This document shows, piece after piece, positions 13,659 through 25,397 of a stretch of 64,000 bases of DNA. Source of the stretch: Phylloscopus collybita (Eukaryota; Chordata; Aves; Passeriformes; Phylloscopidae); NCBI GenBank assembly GCA_027886175.1, contig JAJNNQ010000004.1:14027501-14091500 (forward strand). Reading direction: 5' to 3'. Position numbers and translations under genes: made by a program. Below the pieces are notes generated by a model. That model was given only the letters and a program-made list of their open reading frames with translations, did no database searches and was not told the DNA's origin. Numbering within the stretch: position 1 is the first letter of the stretch; each line of letters begins with the position of its first letter.

Positions 13659-13710
13659 CTGGAAGGCCTCAGTTAGGTTGCCCCAAAATTTTCTCTTCAC
13701 TAAAACCATA
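13659..13710 (-). mobile_element. CR1 LINE 3' region, part 2
   Basis: After the second CTGG, the sequence 'GGAAGGCCTCAGTTAGGTTG' and 'TTTTCTCTTC' continue the CR1 consensus from where it stopped at 13245. This continuity is what fixes the LTR boundaries. Similarity fades past about 13705, where the CR1 copy is 5'-truncated or too diverged. Confidence 0.75.
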
Positions 13711-13813
13711 AAATTCTTATGCAGGATCTGAAACACAAATGAAGACTTCTTCTACTTAAGCAATGTATTTTTATGAGGCAAAGAATGTAATTTTAAAAAT
13801 GTAATTTTAAAAC

Positions 13814-14160
13814 GTGCTTGCTTTGGCAGCACATATACTAAAATTAAAGACAAGATTGGCGATAGGGACAACATTGGAGCTATCTCCAGATAAGAAAACA
13901 GTCCTAGGGACCAGAAAGTTATTAAAACCTCAAAAAAGCCTAGGGAACAGAAATACAGAAAGGACTCCATTCCAAGAGATATTAGGAATTCAAGGAGCAA
14001 CATGGCTACTGAGTACTCTATCCCCACACAAAGTACAATGAAAATGCAATCCACTTTTTTCCACTTTCTCGAGCCCCACAGCTGGGCTCCAATCTTGTCT
14101 TTTTAATCTTGTCTTTTTAATTTTAATAAATCTTGTCTTTTTAAAACAAGATCTGTGTTT
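13814..14160 (+). pseudogene. U6 snRNA 5' end fused to unknown sequence (chimeric retrocopy?)
   Basis: Bases 13814-13845 match the first 32 nt of vertebrate U6 spliceosomal RNA, including the block GGCAGCACATATACTAAAAT. The only two differences are C-to-T changes at U6 positions 6 and 11, both at CpG sites as expected from methylation decay. After that, similarity stops nearly at once; only a weak 'AAGATT' match follows. The next 300 bases are unrelated and include an AATAAA (14125-14130). The U6 box elements, 3' stem and T-run terminator are missing, and no snRNA promoter is visible. The pattern fits a template-switch chimera made during LINE reverse transcription, with U6 as the 5' part. 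I do not recognise the 3' part. A U6 pseudogene with a deletion is the alternative. Confidence 0.7.
14091..14150 (+). repeat. Imperfect tandem repeat of AATCTTGTCTTTTT
   Basis: The 14-nt unit AATCTTGTCTTTTT occurs three times, the third after a short AT spacer holding AATAAA. It is the distal part of the sequence joined to the U6 fragment and may be its decayed 3' tail. Confidence 0.8.
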
Positions 14161-16749
14161 CAAACCCAACTTTTGTGAGCTAGGGCTATGGAAATAGGTT
14201 TAGCATTATCACCTAAAATTTCTACTAGGCTTCTTCTGGTTGAAAAGCTGCTTCACTAGCTTTTGAAAGGAATTGAACTGGCAGCCCTGTACAGTCTAGA
14301 TGAAAAAACCTTGCTGATGCTAGCCAAATGCATTCTTTTTATTCAAAGAACTTGGAGTTGGTGATTTTTTATTAAGACAAATGAGTGTCAAAAGGAGGTT
14401 GCCCTCTGTTCATTTAATGAAAACAGAAAGTGCCATTGAAGCAATTATCTTTCACTTGGGCTAGATTATTGCATTTACTCAAAATGAACTCTTAAATATT
14501 ACATACTGTAACAGCTTTCTAATTACAAATTATAATTTTTATATGTATCAAGGCTTTTAAGTGGTAATTTTCCTAAAAAGCTGTTGAATTATAAAAAAAA
14601 TTTAGCACAGAAAAAAGATGTATTTGTGCTCCCTGTGTTCTAAGGTTTTTTGTTTGTGTTTGTGTTTTTGTTTGTTTGTTTGTTTGTTTTGTCTCACTAA
14701 TTTCCAGTAATATTTTATTATACATTGCTTGTGTTGGAGGGCTTCCAAATAAGCTGAAGACACTGAACTATTTAACTATTTCTTGAACAACAACAGCATA
14801 TAGAATCTGTCTTTGAAGATTTCCACAGTGTCTATGTTTGTAGGGATTGCAACTACTGGAAGGAAAAACCACTTTTCACTTTCCCTTGCACTAGTACATA
14901 ACAATCAAAGTTAGAGAACCACCTTTTTCTTTAAAAACCAGTTTAAAAAAAGGTGAAATGCAGTATGATCTTGTAATTACTCTTAGGCTGCCTGGCTGTG
15001 CTGTTTTGCACGTCAAAAAAATCCTTTCATCTATGAGGCATTAGTGTAAAGTTTAGGCAGGCATCTAGTGTTTCTTATGATGTACCATTAATAGCTTCAA
15101 GCAAGCACAGTATTGAGTCAGCTTTAAAGCAATCCTAAACTCTTTTTCTCTCCCTTTCTCAGAGATGTAGCAAAATGCAGTAATAATAAGAAGAAAAAAT
15201 ATCAAAATTTCATAAATTCCCAAACAAATAATAAATCAAAAGCCCCAAACTTAGAATAAGTACTTCTGAAGTGTCAAAGATTTCTGTTATTTCTAGGATA
15301 TTATGCTGCAACACTTTCATGCTTCAGCAAAAACTCCTCTATGTTGCTGTGCATTGAGATAAAAGTTTTCAAGTCAGTGTGGTTAGTAGATGTAAACAAT
15401 ATTTTATAGCGAGTCTCCTCTAATGATACAGATGGTATAGAAATTCTCATAGTGATACATTAGGAAAGCTGATAGAGTTACAAAACATTAAACAAGAGGA
15501 ATACCCTTGAATATCCTTTTGAGATCATGAGGCAAATTTATTCTAATGTGTTGAAGCGCTAAAGTAGAGCTGTGATAGAAATTTTTCCCTGTCATAATAT
15601 GTCACAATGAGCGCCTTGTCAATTTTAGCTAGTTACCACTGCCAGTAATCCCAGTAAGACATTACCTTAAAAATAGCTAATGATCTCAGGGGTACTGGAA
15701 AATTAAACTCCCCTGCTACTATATCTATTTTTTCCATCTTTCTATATTCAATTTATAAAAAAAGTTTACATTAGAGATAAGTTCTCTAAAAAAATAATTG
15801 TAGTATCTTAGTGATTTCATATATCAATTCTGGCTGATGAATTTAAATGTGAATTTGTTCAGTCTTCTCTGAGTTGTAAGACTGAACATGCTGCATGGGG
15901 ATAAACACAAGCAGGGGATGAGCTGTTGGCTTTTGCTTATTTCAAACTGCTCAGTTCTGAGTTATCTTAGAGATTTATTGCCACTCTTTTCTGAGGGATG
16001 GATTCACTGTTTGCTTTACTTTTATTTTTGTGTACGGGATCTAATGAGTACTCTCTGCTTTTAAAGAACACCTTTCTACAAAAGCTTAATCCATAAGTTA
16101 TTCCCTGTACACTTTAACTCATTTTGATTCTTTTTATTTTCTTACTAAATAAGAAACTACTGCAAAAGGCAAACCTAAGAAACAATTCACCATCAAACAT
16201 TATTTTGCATTAAAATTAAGCTTTGATTTGAAATAATAAAAGGAAAGACTGTTAGGTGAAGAAGACTCTTCCGTAACTAATGAGCAAAGAGACTCCAGAA
16301 CATCAGCTATTTGCGTTTATGTTGAAACCGAGTCAAGAAAATTATTGCTAGATAAAAAGAAACTTGAAAAATACTAAACCATTTCAAAGTAAAACAAATA
16401 ATAAAATAAGTGAAATAGAGTAAAACTAACAAACAAATATAGAAGTCAAGGAATGACATTGTGACTAGTGAAAATGAGGGAAGAGAAGAAGATATTAGCA
16501 ATTCAAGGTGAAATCTAAGTTAAAATGAAGGTGATAGTAAAAACCTAAATGGTTGCAGTATAAAATCTAATTTTCCCAAGAGGGAAGCTATGAGTAAGCC
16601 ATACTGGTTTAATGGGTAATAAAGCATGGGTGATAAAGGATTAAAAGTGAAACAGAATAACGTAATGACAGTAAATGCATATATTTTTTTAAAATTGGTG
16701 GGGTTTTTAAAAAAAGGCATGTATGCAAGATTAATATTTTAGGCTTGCT
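14161..16749. other. Non-coding host DNA
   Basis: No exon, RNA gene or clear transposon seen. It contains the GTTT microsatellite at 14652-14691. Confidence 0.55.
14652..14691 (+). repeat. (GTTT)n microsatellite
   Basis: Runs of GTTT with a few GTGTTT interruptions. The cleanest part (14669-14691) has about five perfect units. Confidence 0.9.
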
Positions 16750-16773
16750 TACTATGACTTAGTTATGGACAAT
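16750..16773 (+). mobile_element. CR1 LINE fragment, 5' side of an LTR insertion
   Basis: A short stub ending in GGACAAT. With the stretch from 17367 it rebuilds the CR1 3'-region phrase 'GGACAATGGTTTTAAA', so the CR1 copy begins at about this point. The stub is too short to judge alone; the call rests on that continuity. Confidence 0.6.
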
Positions 16774-17360
16774 TGTTGGAACCCTGGAGGCTGAATATTT
16801 TAGGCTTTCTGTTAAAAGGTGCTGGCCCTCAAGCAAACACCACATTTGACTTGAGGCCTTGGAACAAGGCTTCCAAGATTGAGTGATAGCACTGGGGTTG
16901 CGGGTGTGTAGTTTAAATAGTATTGTGTGATTTCACAGGGTGAAAAATTTAGATTTAATATTTTAGTATATAACAATACATGTGAATCAAGATGGAGACC
17001 TTTGGATGTTGTCTGGGTCCTTCTTCTTCACCTTCTTGTTCCTTCTTTTTCATGGATTTGGGTGGTTTTCTGCAACTGGGTGAAAAAGATCTGCATTGAG
17101 GGCCTTGAAGTGGTCATTATTGGATCAGAAATGTAAATAATATAGGTGTCACCTCATTATTGGGTAATTAGTGCTGAAATAACCTTGGAAAGAGTTAGAG
17201 GTTTTTACCTCATTTCTCTGACTTGCTAGTTGGAGCTCACAGCTTGTGAGTCTGTAAATAGATAAGAAATAATAGACATCCAAGTCTGAACATGAAACCT
17301 ATGTTTCCCCTGTATTAATCCCGACATTGGCACAGAGAAAAAGAAGCCAGAACTGTCACA
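16774..17360. mobile_element. Solo LTR inserted in CR1, 6-bp target duplication
   Basis: A 587-bp element starting TGTTGGAACC and ending ACTGTCACA, so it has TG...CA ends with a short TGT/ACA inverted repeat. It is flanked by the perfect direct repeat GACAAT (16768-16773 and 17361-17366). CR1 3'-region sequence lies on the right and a CR1-like stub on the left. No gag, pol or env remains. A 6-bp duplication is typical of ERVK-type and alpharetroviral insertions. I could not place a convincing TATA box and polyadenylation signal pair, so strand is left open. Confidence 0.85.
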
Positions 17361-17640
17361 GACAATGGTTTTAAATTGAAATAGAGTAGGTTTAGAATTG
17401 GATGTTGGAAATCCTTTACCATGAGGGTCGTGAGGCACCAGAACAGGTTATTCAGAGCAGCTGTGGATACCCCATCCCTCAAAGTGTTCAAGGCCAGATT
17501 GGATGGGGCTTTGAACAATATGGTCTAATTGAAGGCGTGCCCTGCCCATGGTGGCAAGGTTGGAACTAGATGATCATTTAGATCCCTTCTAACTCAAAAC
17601 ATTCTATGGTCCCAGGATTCTGTGATTTAGGAACTAGGAA
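17361..17640 (+). mobile_element. CR1 LINE 3' end with terminal repeat
   Basis: Sense copy of the CR1 3' UTR. It contains the standard blocks 'CACCAGAACAGGTTATTCAG', 'CCCCATCCCTCAAAGTGTTC', 'GGCCAGATTGGATGGGGCTT' and 'TTGGAACTAGATGATC'. It ends in 'ATTCTATGGTCCCAGGATTC', the decayed CR1 terminal repeat, so the 3' end is complete. The LTR at 16774-17360 split it near its start. No coding sequence is present. Confidence 0.95.
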
Positions 17641-18199
17641 TGCATAAGACTGAATAACTTTTCCACTTGCCCAATGTTCATTCTGTATAAAAGACCATGC
17701 AATGTTAGGGGCCAAATCAGTTTTTTCTGAAAATTTACTGGTTTATGCATTGTTGGTTTCTATCAGTAGTTACAAAGTTTCAGATAGAAAAACAGCTTAA
17801 TCTTTGTATATCTACAGCCAAGTCCAGAACAAAATGCTTTTTAAAGTCAGCAAATTGTTAAATTTTGCTTTACAGCTCACTGCACATGAAATCAGCTTGA
17901 AGATCTCACCTAAGACCTTAGCAAATAATCACGGCTAGAACATCTCTGTAGGGGCTCTATAAATGATAGTTTTGTCAATATGAGTAAAGTGTGTGTTGCT
18001 TGTTCCAAGAATTTCACGATTTCTACAAGTATGGGAAATAGCTACATAACTCATAATGACAATGAAGAAGATGGGTATGTGCACTCCATTTCTGAGGGAC
18101 AAAGGAACAAGCTGAGTGCTTTAGGTGTTGAAGCACAGATTTCTCGTCTGGCACACTTCTGATATGCAAAACAGTTTTAATGGCCTGTTCTTATGCACT
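17641..18199. other. Unassigned sequence left of the env remnant
   Basis: No gene was recognised. A 60-codon open frame at 17980-18162 has a cysteine-rich start and could be more of the retroviral surface-protein region just downstream, but I could not show it. It may equally be host DNA. Confidence 0.4.
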
Positions 18200-18790
18200 A
18201 AAAATTGGTGATCTTATGTGTACTACTGCAATCTTTTTGTCTGATGTGGCATTTTTCAGCAGATTAGGGCTGAATCTGATCTAACAAGACAGTTAGGATG
18301 CTTCCACCAGGTATCTTTTTAATTTGTGGAGACAGGGCGTGGGCAGCAATTCCGAGCAATGCTTTTGGTGTGCCATGTTACTTTAAAAAAACTGACCATG
18401 TTTAAACCCAGCTTTCAACAGCTATTGAATATTACAAAGCTTACCAGGCATCAGAGGCCAAGAGAGGCATTGTACAGTTAGGACCATAGTGCAAAGATAA
18501 GGTCGAGCTGTTGAAGCAACATTTTACTCCTGATGTTGCTTCAGCCCAAGCTTTAATGCAGCTGAAGAGATTAGCTTGCTGGTCAAGGAAACAACTGAAT
18601 TGACCTCTAAAATTTTTAGTGAATTGACCACCGATGTAAATAGCATTTGACGTGCAGTGTTACAAAACCGCGCCGCTATCGATTTTTTGCTTTTAGCACA
18701 AGGCCATGGATGCAAAGATTTTAAAAGAATGTGCTGTTTAAATCTTTCTGATCATTCTATGTCCATTCATAAAAATCTCAGCTTAAAAAA
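18200..18790 (+). pseudogene. env: Endogenous retrovirus env remnant (surface C-terminus and transmembrane subunit)
   Basis: Broken envelope gene of an alpharetrovirus-like ERV. The frame from 18325 reads through the end of the surface subunit, passes a Lys-Arg pair that may mark the old cleavage site (about 18448-18453), and enters the transmembrane subunit. In-frame stops lie at 18403, 18487, 18601, 18625 and 18637. A frameshift near 18640-18657 then moves the match to another frame. There the immunosuppressive-domain region is readable, followed by the CX6CC motif: first Cys codon at 18711, Cys-Cys at 18732-18737. CX6CC is the disulfide motif of transmembrane subunits that bond covalently to the surface subunit, as in alpha- and gammaretroviruses. 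The left limit is uncertain, and the membrane anchor beyond 18790 is not recognisable. It cannot encode protein. Confidence 0.85.
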
Positions 18791-19010
18791 AAATTAAAAA
18801 GTTAACAGTTAATACATCCCCATTTACTTCATAGTTAGTTAAATTAAGCATTAGTAGTTAGCTGCTTGAGTAAGTAAAAGTAAAAATAATAATCATAGTT
18901 GTGTTTATAGTTGTTCTTATAGTACTACCATGTATATTAAAATGTGTAGTTAAGCTAGCCAAAAATACTACAAAACACGTCTAAATTGCTCAAAAAGAAG
19001 AAGGGGCATT
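18791..19010 (+). mobile_element. ERV env-LTR spacer with polypurine tract
   Basis: AT-rich sequence between the env remnant and the LTR. A polypurine tract, AAAAAGAAGAAGGGG (18992-19006), lies four bases before the LTR. This is where plus-strand DNA synthesis is primed in retroviruses, so its place supports calling the next element the 3' LTR of the same provirus. Confidence 0.75.
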
Positions 19011-19412
19011 TGTGGAGAATAAGTTCCACCAGAAATGGGGACATGTTATATTTAGATAATCCAGTTTATCTAAAAAAATAAGGCCTGTAACCATTCAAGG
19101 GCAGTGAAGCCACGTACAAGAAGGAACAAGGGATGACAGAAGTCACGTCCAAAGAAGAACAAAGGACGCTAACAGCTTCAGAATGTGAGAATCAGATGGA
19201 AGCCAAAAGAAGGACTGCATAAACCTGCTGCATGTGCAAAACCATTAACCAATCCGGGCTAAAAGGCTAACACATGCTTTTAGGGTATATCCAACTGCAA
19301 AGCAGCATGTAGCACGTGATAGAAGCTGAAAACTGTATAAAAGGTACTGTTACTTTGCAATAAATGGCTCACATTGATCATCGAGTGATGTCACATTCTT
19401 GATTCTTCCACA
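19011..19412 (+). mobile_element. 3' LTR of the alpharetrovirus-like ERV
   Basis: A 402-bp LTR with inverted termini TGTGGA (19011-19016) and TCCACA (19407-19412). In order it has a CCAAT box (19249-19253), a TATAAAA box (19336-19342) and an AATAAA signal (19359-19364), all sense and well spaced, which gives the plus strand. The polypurine tract and env lie directly upstream. No matching 5' LTR was seen in the preceding 2 kb, and the sequence downstream lacks a recognisable primer-binding site. The provirus is therefore a 5'-deleted remnant, and no target duplication could be defined. Confidence 0.9.
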
Positions 19413-22400
19413 GGCCTATATTGGAAAGCATGAGGTCATAATCAGGCAAAGGTGTAACACTGAAGAATTGGTAAGATATTGAGGTTCCTGGGGAAAAACA
19501 AAGAGTAAAAGAAATTAAGGAGGAGAGCAAATTTACGAGAAATCAGAAATTGTATTACAAGAAATCAGAAGCTGAAAAACAGATAAAATAGGGAGATGTT
19601 CTGTGATTTGTATGTGTGCAAGATGATTCTGACAGTGACTTTCTACATTGTAAAGGAACAAACGAAAGGTAATAATGACCTTGACAAGGGACAGTAAAAT
19701 AGCTAATTGAAGACCAAAGAGAATTTTAATCACTGGTATTGCAAACCCCTGGATTTTGAGGATGTTAAAAGCAAACAACAGCAAGCTGGACATGGTAGAG
19801 GAGAGACAAAAAAGATTGTGGTTAGGAATCTCTACAAAACAGCTTCAGTAGCTGTTTGGACAGCTGAGGAAGAACTGATTAGGATAAAAAATGATAAAAA
19901 ATAAAATAAATGAGAACATCTGGCTATTGTGAAAGTAAATGTTTCATATGATTAGCTTGTCAAAATTGATAAAGCTGAACAATCTCTTTATTACTTACAT
20001 AGCTTCTTCTAATGCTTTAACAGTTCATGACAGCAGATAAAAATGAACTTATTTTCCTGTCAGTCATAGAAATTTTATTGGATGACAGTGTAATACCCGT
20101 TTTGTGTTGCGCTGGTCAGTTAAATCTCTGTAAAGTTATGATTGATATTCATCTCATTTGCATTTTTTTACCTTTATTGTGGCGATTTTTTTTCCTACAA
20201 AGCTACTGCATTTGTTTTCTTCTTCATCCAATATTCTAGCACCTGATCTAATTGTGACACCATGATTCTGAAAGTAGTTACTTAACCGCTTAGGGCAGCC
20301 AAGGTCCACAAGTAAAAGTCTTAGTAACCTGAGAGAATATGTAGTATATACATTAACTCTAGCCCATTATCATCTAGCACTTTGGAAAATATGAAGTTCT
20401 AGAATAGCCTAATTGGACAAAACCATTCCTTGAACTAAAGGCTTATTTAAGTTTGACACAGAAAAGGCCCGCAGTTTGCTTGAGAAAGTCCTGACCCTGT
20501 TTAAGGGTTTGAGTTCTTACTCAGTTCATCATAATGACATTATAGTGGAAGAAAAACCACAGTTAAGCAAACATGCTGACCTTCTGTAAGCCCTGAAGCT
20601 CTCTTTGATTCTTATGTAGTGATGTACTGGAGGCATGAAATTGTAAACAATTTTTTCTGTTGACAACAGTCCTGAGTTTCATGTTGCCACACAGAGATCA
20701 ATTTAACCACAGGTACTTCTGGCATGTGATCTTGGACTTCGTCCTAATGTGTCATATTGCTGAAAGTCATATGTACTGATTTGAAGTGTGAATTTAGATG
20801 TATATCTCAAGGAGGAATATGGAGTACAAGTTGTTTCAACTGAAATATGGACTGGTGTATTTCTGTTTGTGGTTCTCACATGCTCACACATTCCACACTC
20901 AGCAAGGAAAAGGGTTGAATGTAGTGGTCTGAGGTCTTTTTTTATCCTCGGCAGTTGTAATTTCCCTCGGGCATTATACAGGACCCTGACCTGAATAAAC
21001 CTGTGTGAAATAACAAGTTTCAACTTTGTAACTGATCTAGTGAAACTCCAAATATAAGAACAAATAATTATTAGCTCAATTTTGAGTAACCTTAAATATA
21101 CTTTTTTAATATAAACTAAGTAGAATCTTGATAAAATAATGATTTTTTTTTAATTACCTGTATGTGTTCCAAGCTTTGTTTCTTTACTTACAGAAATAAG
21201 GAGTAAAATAGTGCTAATGTTTGTTAAGAATTGATAGTGAAAATTACAGAGTAACGGTCTGTAAATCAGTTTGTATTTCATCTTAGGTTGTGAACAACTT
21301 TCAGCTGCAATATGTTAAGCTTGCAGCAAATCTCTTTTGCCTTTAAATGCATCTCAGATAAGTTATAATAGTGCTGTTAATTAGAAAGAATGAAGTGGTA
21401 GTTTGCATTTGGGGAAACATAATAAAATAATATTTACATATTTCCTTTTCAGAACAGAACTGCATTTTAACTTTACCTTTACAATAGTACCATTAATTTA
21501 GAATAAGAAAATAATGAAATAACTGGGACCAAATTTTCTTACATCTTGTAAGCAGCTGGTGGAACTAGTGCCTAAAGTTCAAATTTATGCTCTTTAGATT
21601 CATTAGAAATGAATCCAGCTTGTCTGCTCTCATCTTGCAGGACAGTACAGTTTGTTCCCAAATTTTAACTTACATATGAAAATAATGGAAAAGCTTTTAG
21701 TCCTTGAGATAATGTAAACATTTCAAATTGGTATGATTATCAGAGTCATTGGTGTGTTATTTTGCTTAAATAATTATAACTATGCTCCCTAGTATGAGTG
21801 CAGTCCTACCCCTGTGTTTTCTGAACGTTCCCTCAAAAAGCCTCTCATATCATAAAACTGTGTTTATATTCTGGCATTGTTCTCTTTTCCAGCTATGATG
21901 GAATTGCTACATTAGTGCAACTTGGATGTTGTACAAGTGGTGTTTCATGGTTACTACTTTATGCAAACACTGAAAATATGAGCAATAGATAAACACTGCC
22001 CGTTAGTGCGTTTGTTGGCAAGGAACAGGCCAAGGCGGCTCTTCTGGAGAGACAGTATCAACTATTCAACTACGTTTCTGTTTATGGAGAGTAATGGGTT
22101 TTTCTGCATTTATCTATCCAATGTTTGTGTTTGTAAGCATTTTTGTTGTATTAGAATCTAATTAGGTGCTGTATGTGTGCCAGTCCAGCAAAATCACTAG
22201 ATCTGCATGAAGACTGTGGCTTCAGGAATGATCAGATCTCTAGATGGGAGCTGTTAAGAAACAAATATCCAAGATCAAGACATAACTTTGTGCAGCTGAA
22301 TAGAGAAATTTTGTTGTGTTTTGTTCAACTGTTTCGTTCCTCATAAATTGGCATACCAAAACCCTTCAGAAAATCAGCATTGGGGGCTTGATTGTTCCAA

Positions 22401-25064
22401 CTATCTGCTAAAGCTGATTTATACATTCTAGTAATCTTTAGAGCTCTTTAATTCTGTATTTACTCTAAGAGTGTCATATCAAGCCACCTTAATCTAGTGT
22501 TTCTGATAGCTGTTAAAGAGTTTTAACAGATAATTCCTATCATAAGCCACCATGACTGACTATTAACTTATAAATGTTGTGAACAAATTTGTTAAGCACA
22601 TTTTTAAAAGCAGGGGTTTGATTAGAAAAGAGAACATAATCCTTTTTCATTCACACATAGATAATTCTCTCAAACCTAGAACAAGGCAAATTCCAATGTA
22701 ATTTCTTTTTATGTATCAGAAATGAGGAAGTATGAATGTCTTAAAGTAAAATGTCCTAGGATATATGTTCCTAAATATGTGGGCATTCCAGATTTGTGGT
22801 AAACAATTGCCATTTTTTTCCATATAGAACATATAAATTTGATTATAACCATGATGAAAGCCAAAGGGAAAAACATTTAACACTTCATTCTTCATACCTA
22901 CTGTTCCCACAACAGCCATGTCAGGTACGGGCAACAAGGAGGCTGACATCTTAGGTTACCTGCCCACCAGGATGACCCTCATATTCTGTCCATTTTGTTC
23001 TCTCTGGAAGAGTGTTAGGGTGGGGAAAAACAATGAGAAAGGGTAAACTCTTAAACTGTATCATTGAGAGTTGCCAGAGATTGTGAGTGAGACATTTTAG
23101 GGGGAAGAGAGAGTGTGGACAGATCTGACCAAGCTTATTGGGGAGTCAGTGCATATAACCAGTTTCCAAGAGGCATGCCTGCTTTCTTCCTGTACAGTGC
23201 ATCCTGTAAAATGATAGGCTACATCTTAAACGTCCAGTGGCTGTACTTGGAGGAGTATTCATTACTTCTGAAGTCTCTATATACTTTCAATAGCAGCTAT
23301 GAGGGAGCCTGAAAGTCTGTTTCTTCCAAAGCAGCCAGAATTTAGGAGGTATGCAGCAAGATTTCTGCGGTGACATTTCCCAACCCACCACCTATTGTTC
23401 TTCTAAATGGCAATTAGAATTTTAGCATTCTCTTCTAACAATGTATGAGTAAAGAGAGTTATTTTTTCCAAAAGGTTGGAAGTGGTTTATACTGTCTTTG
23501 TAACTAGGTCTTGGGCAGATTGGATCTTATCAATGAAGACTTAAATGGGACTCATGCCTGGTATTTCTAAATTATTAAGTATTCAATCATCCTGGCAGAG
23601 TTATGATGTTAGTAATGACGTTCATTTGTTACATACCTCACATTTTTCAAAAGCAAATACAGAATTTGTTCATAGGAAATTAGTGCTGGTTTTGAGTCTA
23701 TCTGAGCCTGCATTTGTATGCTCTGGGGATTTTGAGAATAGCAACCCGTTGGTCAACTCTGACAAGTAAACAAAAAATGTTTCCAGAATCATAAAACTTT
23801 TGTGAAATAAAAAGTATAAATTAAATAATTTTTTACATAAATTGACAAGAATCCTAATTTATTTTAATACTGAAACTCTGTGACATATTTTTGTGGAATA
23901 TCTTTGCCTCACAGCAGTTATGTACTGTTCAGTATGTGTACACTTGAATACGAAATGTGGAGATATTTGCATTCTGTTCTTTTAATTGTTAGTTTAAATC
24001 CTGTCTGCTAGGATACAGTTGCATAAGCTGGGTTTTTAAGGTGTGAAGAACAACCGTCAAACAAGAAATCAAATTGATTTAATTCAATCGGGTTAAATGT
24101 TATTGTCCAAAGAGTACTTTTTATTTTAGTGTGCTGGGGAAAGTAACACAATAATGGGCTTTTCATTCTGGTAAATGCCACTTTCAAATAATTTAGTGAA
24201 TTACTCTTCCCTAGATTAACTCTATTATTCGTTCAGCTTTTGTTTAAAAATTTCATAAAGGCTTATCAAAGAGACTAACAATTTAGTGGTCAGGCATTGA
24301 TTCATGTTTCTCTAAAAGTATTTAGTATTGTATGTTGGTGCCAAATTGCCTTCCCTCATACTCACACCTCCTCTCCCTAGCAATTTTCTCTGATGTGCAA
24401 TATGATTTGTCCTATGATAAGAATACCAAGCATGAATTGCAGGGGGGACTCAGGATGATCAGCTAATGAATGCATTTCAGAGATGAGGTAGCTGTGGTGG
24501 TTGGGACAAGCTTTGGTGCACACTGGCCTGCAAAAGGAGACAAAATGCCGCTGGAGACTGAGCTGATCGGTCTCTTGAGTTTGAAGGCTGCTTCCAAATG
24601 GATCTGCCTCCACCCATCCCATTCCCTTCACTCTCCCCCTTTCTTTCTCCCCCACCTCCAGGCAGGAATGTCTGTCAGGTAAATCCAGCCATAACACTGG
24701 AAAGACTCACTTTTGAATGGATAAGTAAAAGTATTAAGATAGTGATTACCTACAGAGATAAAATCTTATAGTTCCATAAGTACTTTCTTGCTTTGTTGCT
24801 GTGCATTCTGCAAGGCCAAAGCCTGTACATTTCTATGACAATCTGTTTATATTTTATCTCTTTAGACCTATTTATACTATGTACTGCATTGGGAATATTT
24901 AGATACTTTATTAGCAACAAATCTAAAAATAATCATCCACATAACCTCATGGAAAGTCTTTTCTCTACTGTTTTGTCACATTAAAACTGAGAAGAGCCTG
25001 GACCTATCTGTTTGACACCTGTCTTTATTTGTATGCATTAATAAGATTGCCTCTTCATCTTCTT
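19413..25064. other. 5.6 kb non-coding host DNA
   Basis: No exon, RNA gene or transposon recognised. The first 500 bases have mixed composition and I cannot exclude more ERV-related sequence there, though no retroviral motif is readable. Confidence 0.5.
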
Positions 25065-25397
25065 GACCTTGGAGGAAGAAATGTTCAACTAATAAACAGC
25101 TTTCTTGGGCCAGTCATCCCTCCAAGGCTTTATCTCAAGGCACTTTACCAAACAGATCCCTGAAGAGGCCAAGTCAACTCTCCTGAATTCCAGGGTAGCA
25201 AGATTTCTGTGCACACTTCTCACTGCCCCAAAGATCTTGGACTCCATTTCATGATCACTGCAGCCAAGGCTGCCCTGGAGCTTTACAATTCTCCCAGCCT
25301 TTCGTTGTTGATGTGACCAAAATCCAGCATAACACCTATCCTTTTTAACTCCTCTGGCACTAGGAGAAGGAAGTTATCAAGATAAGAAACCTTCTGG
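25065..25397 (-). mobile_element. CR1 LINE ORF2 fragment (endonuclease domain)
   Basis: Antisense piece of CR1 ORF2 covering the C-terminal part of the apurinic-type endonuclease. On the minus strand the 25240-25275 region reads 'LGCSDHEME', which holds the conserved Ser-Asp-His catalytic motif of LINE endonucleases. The next block encodes the 'LDF' and '..FRDLLGKVP'-like region, here with stops and frame breaks. It is truncated at both ends and has no CR1 3' UTR. It is inactive, and no LTR lies inside it. Confidence 0.88.

Noticed and set aside
18180..18200. 'GGCC' before a TG as a possible left target duplication for the ERV ending at 19412
   Set aside because: The sequence after it does not match the LTR start at 19011, so the 4-base agreement is likely chance.
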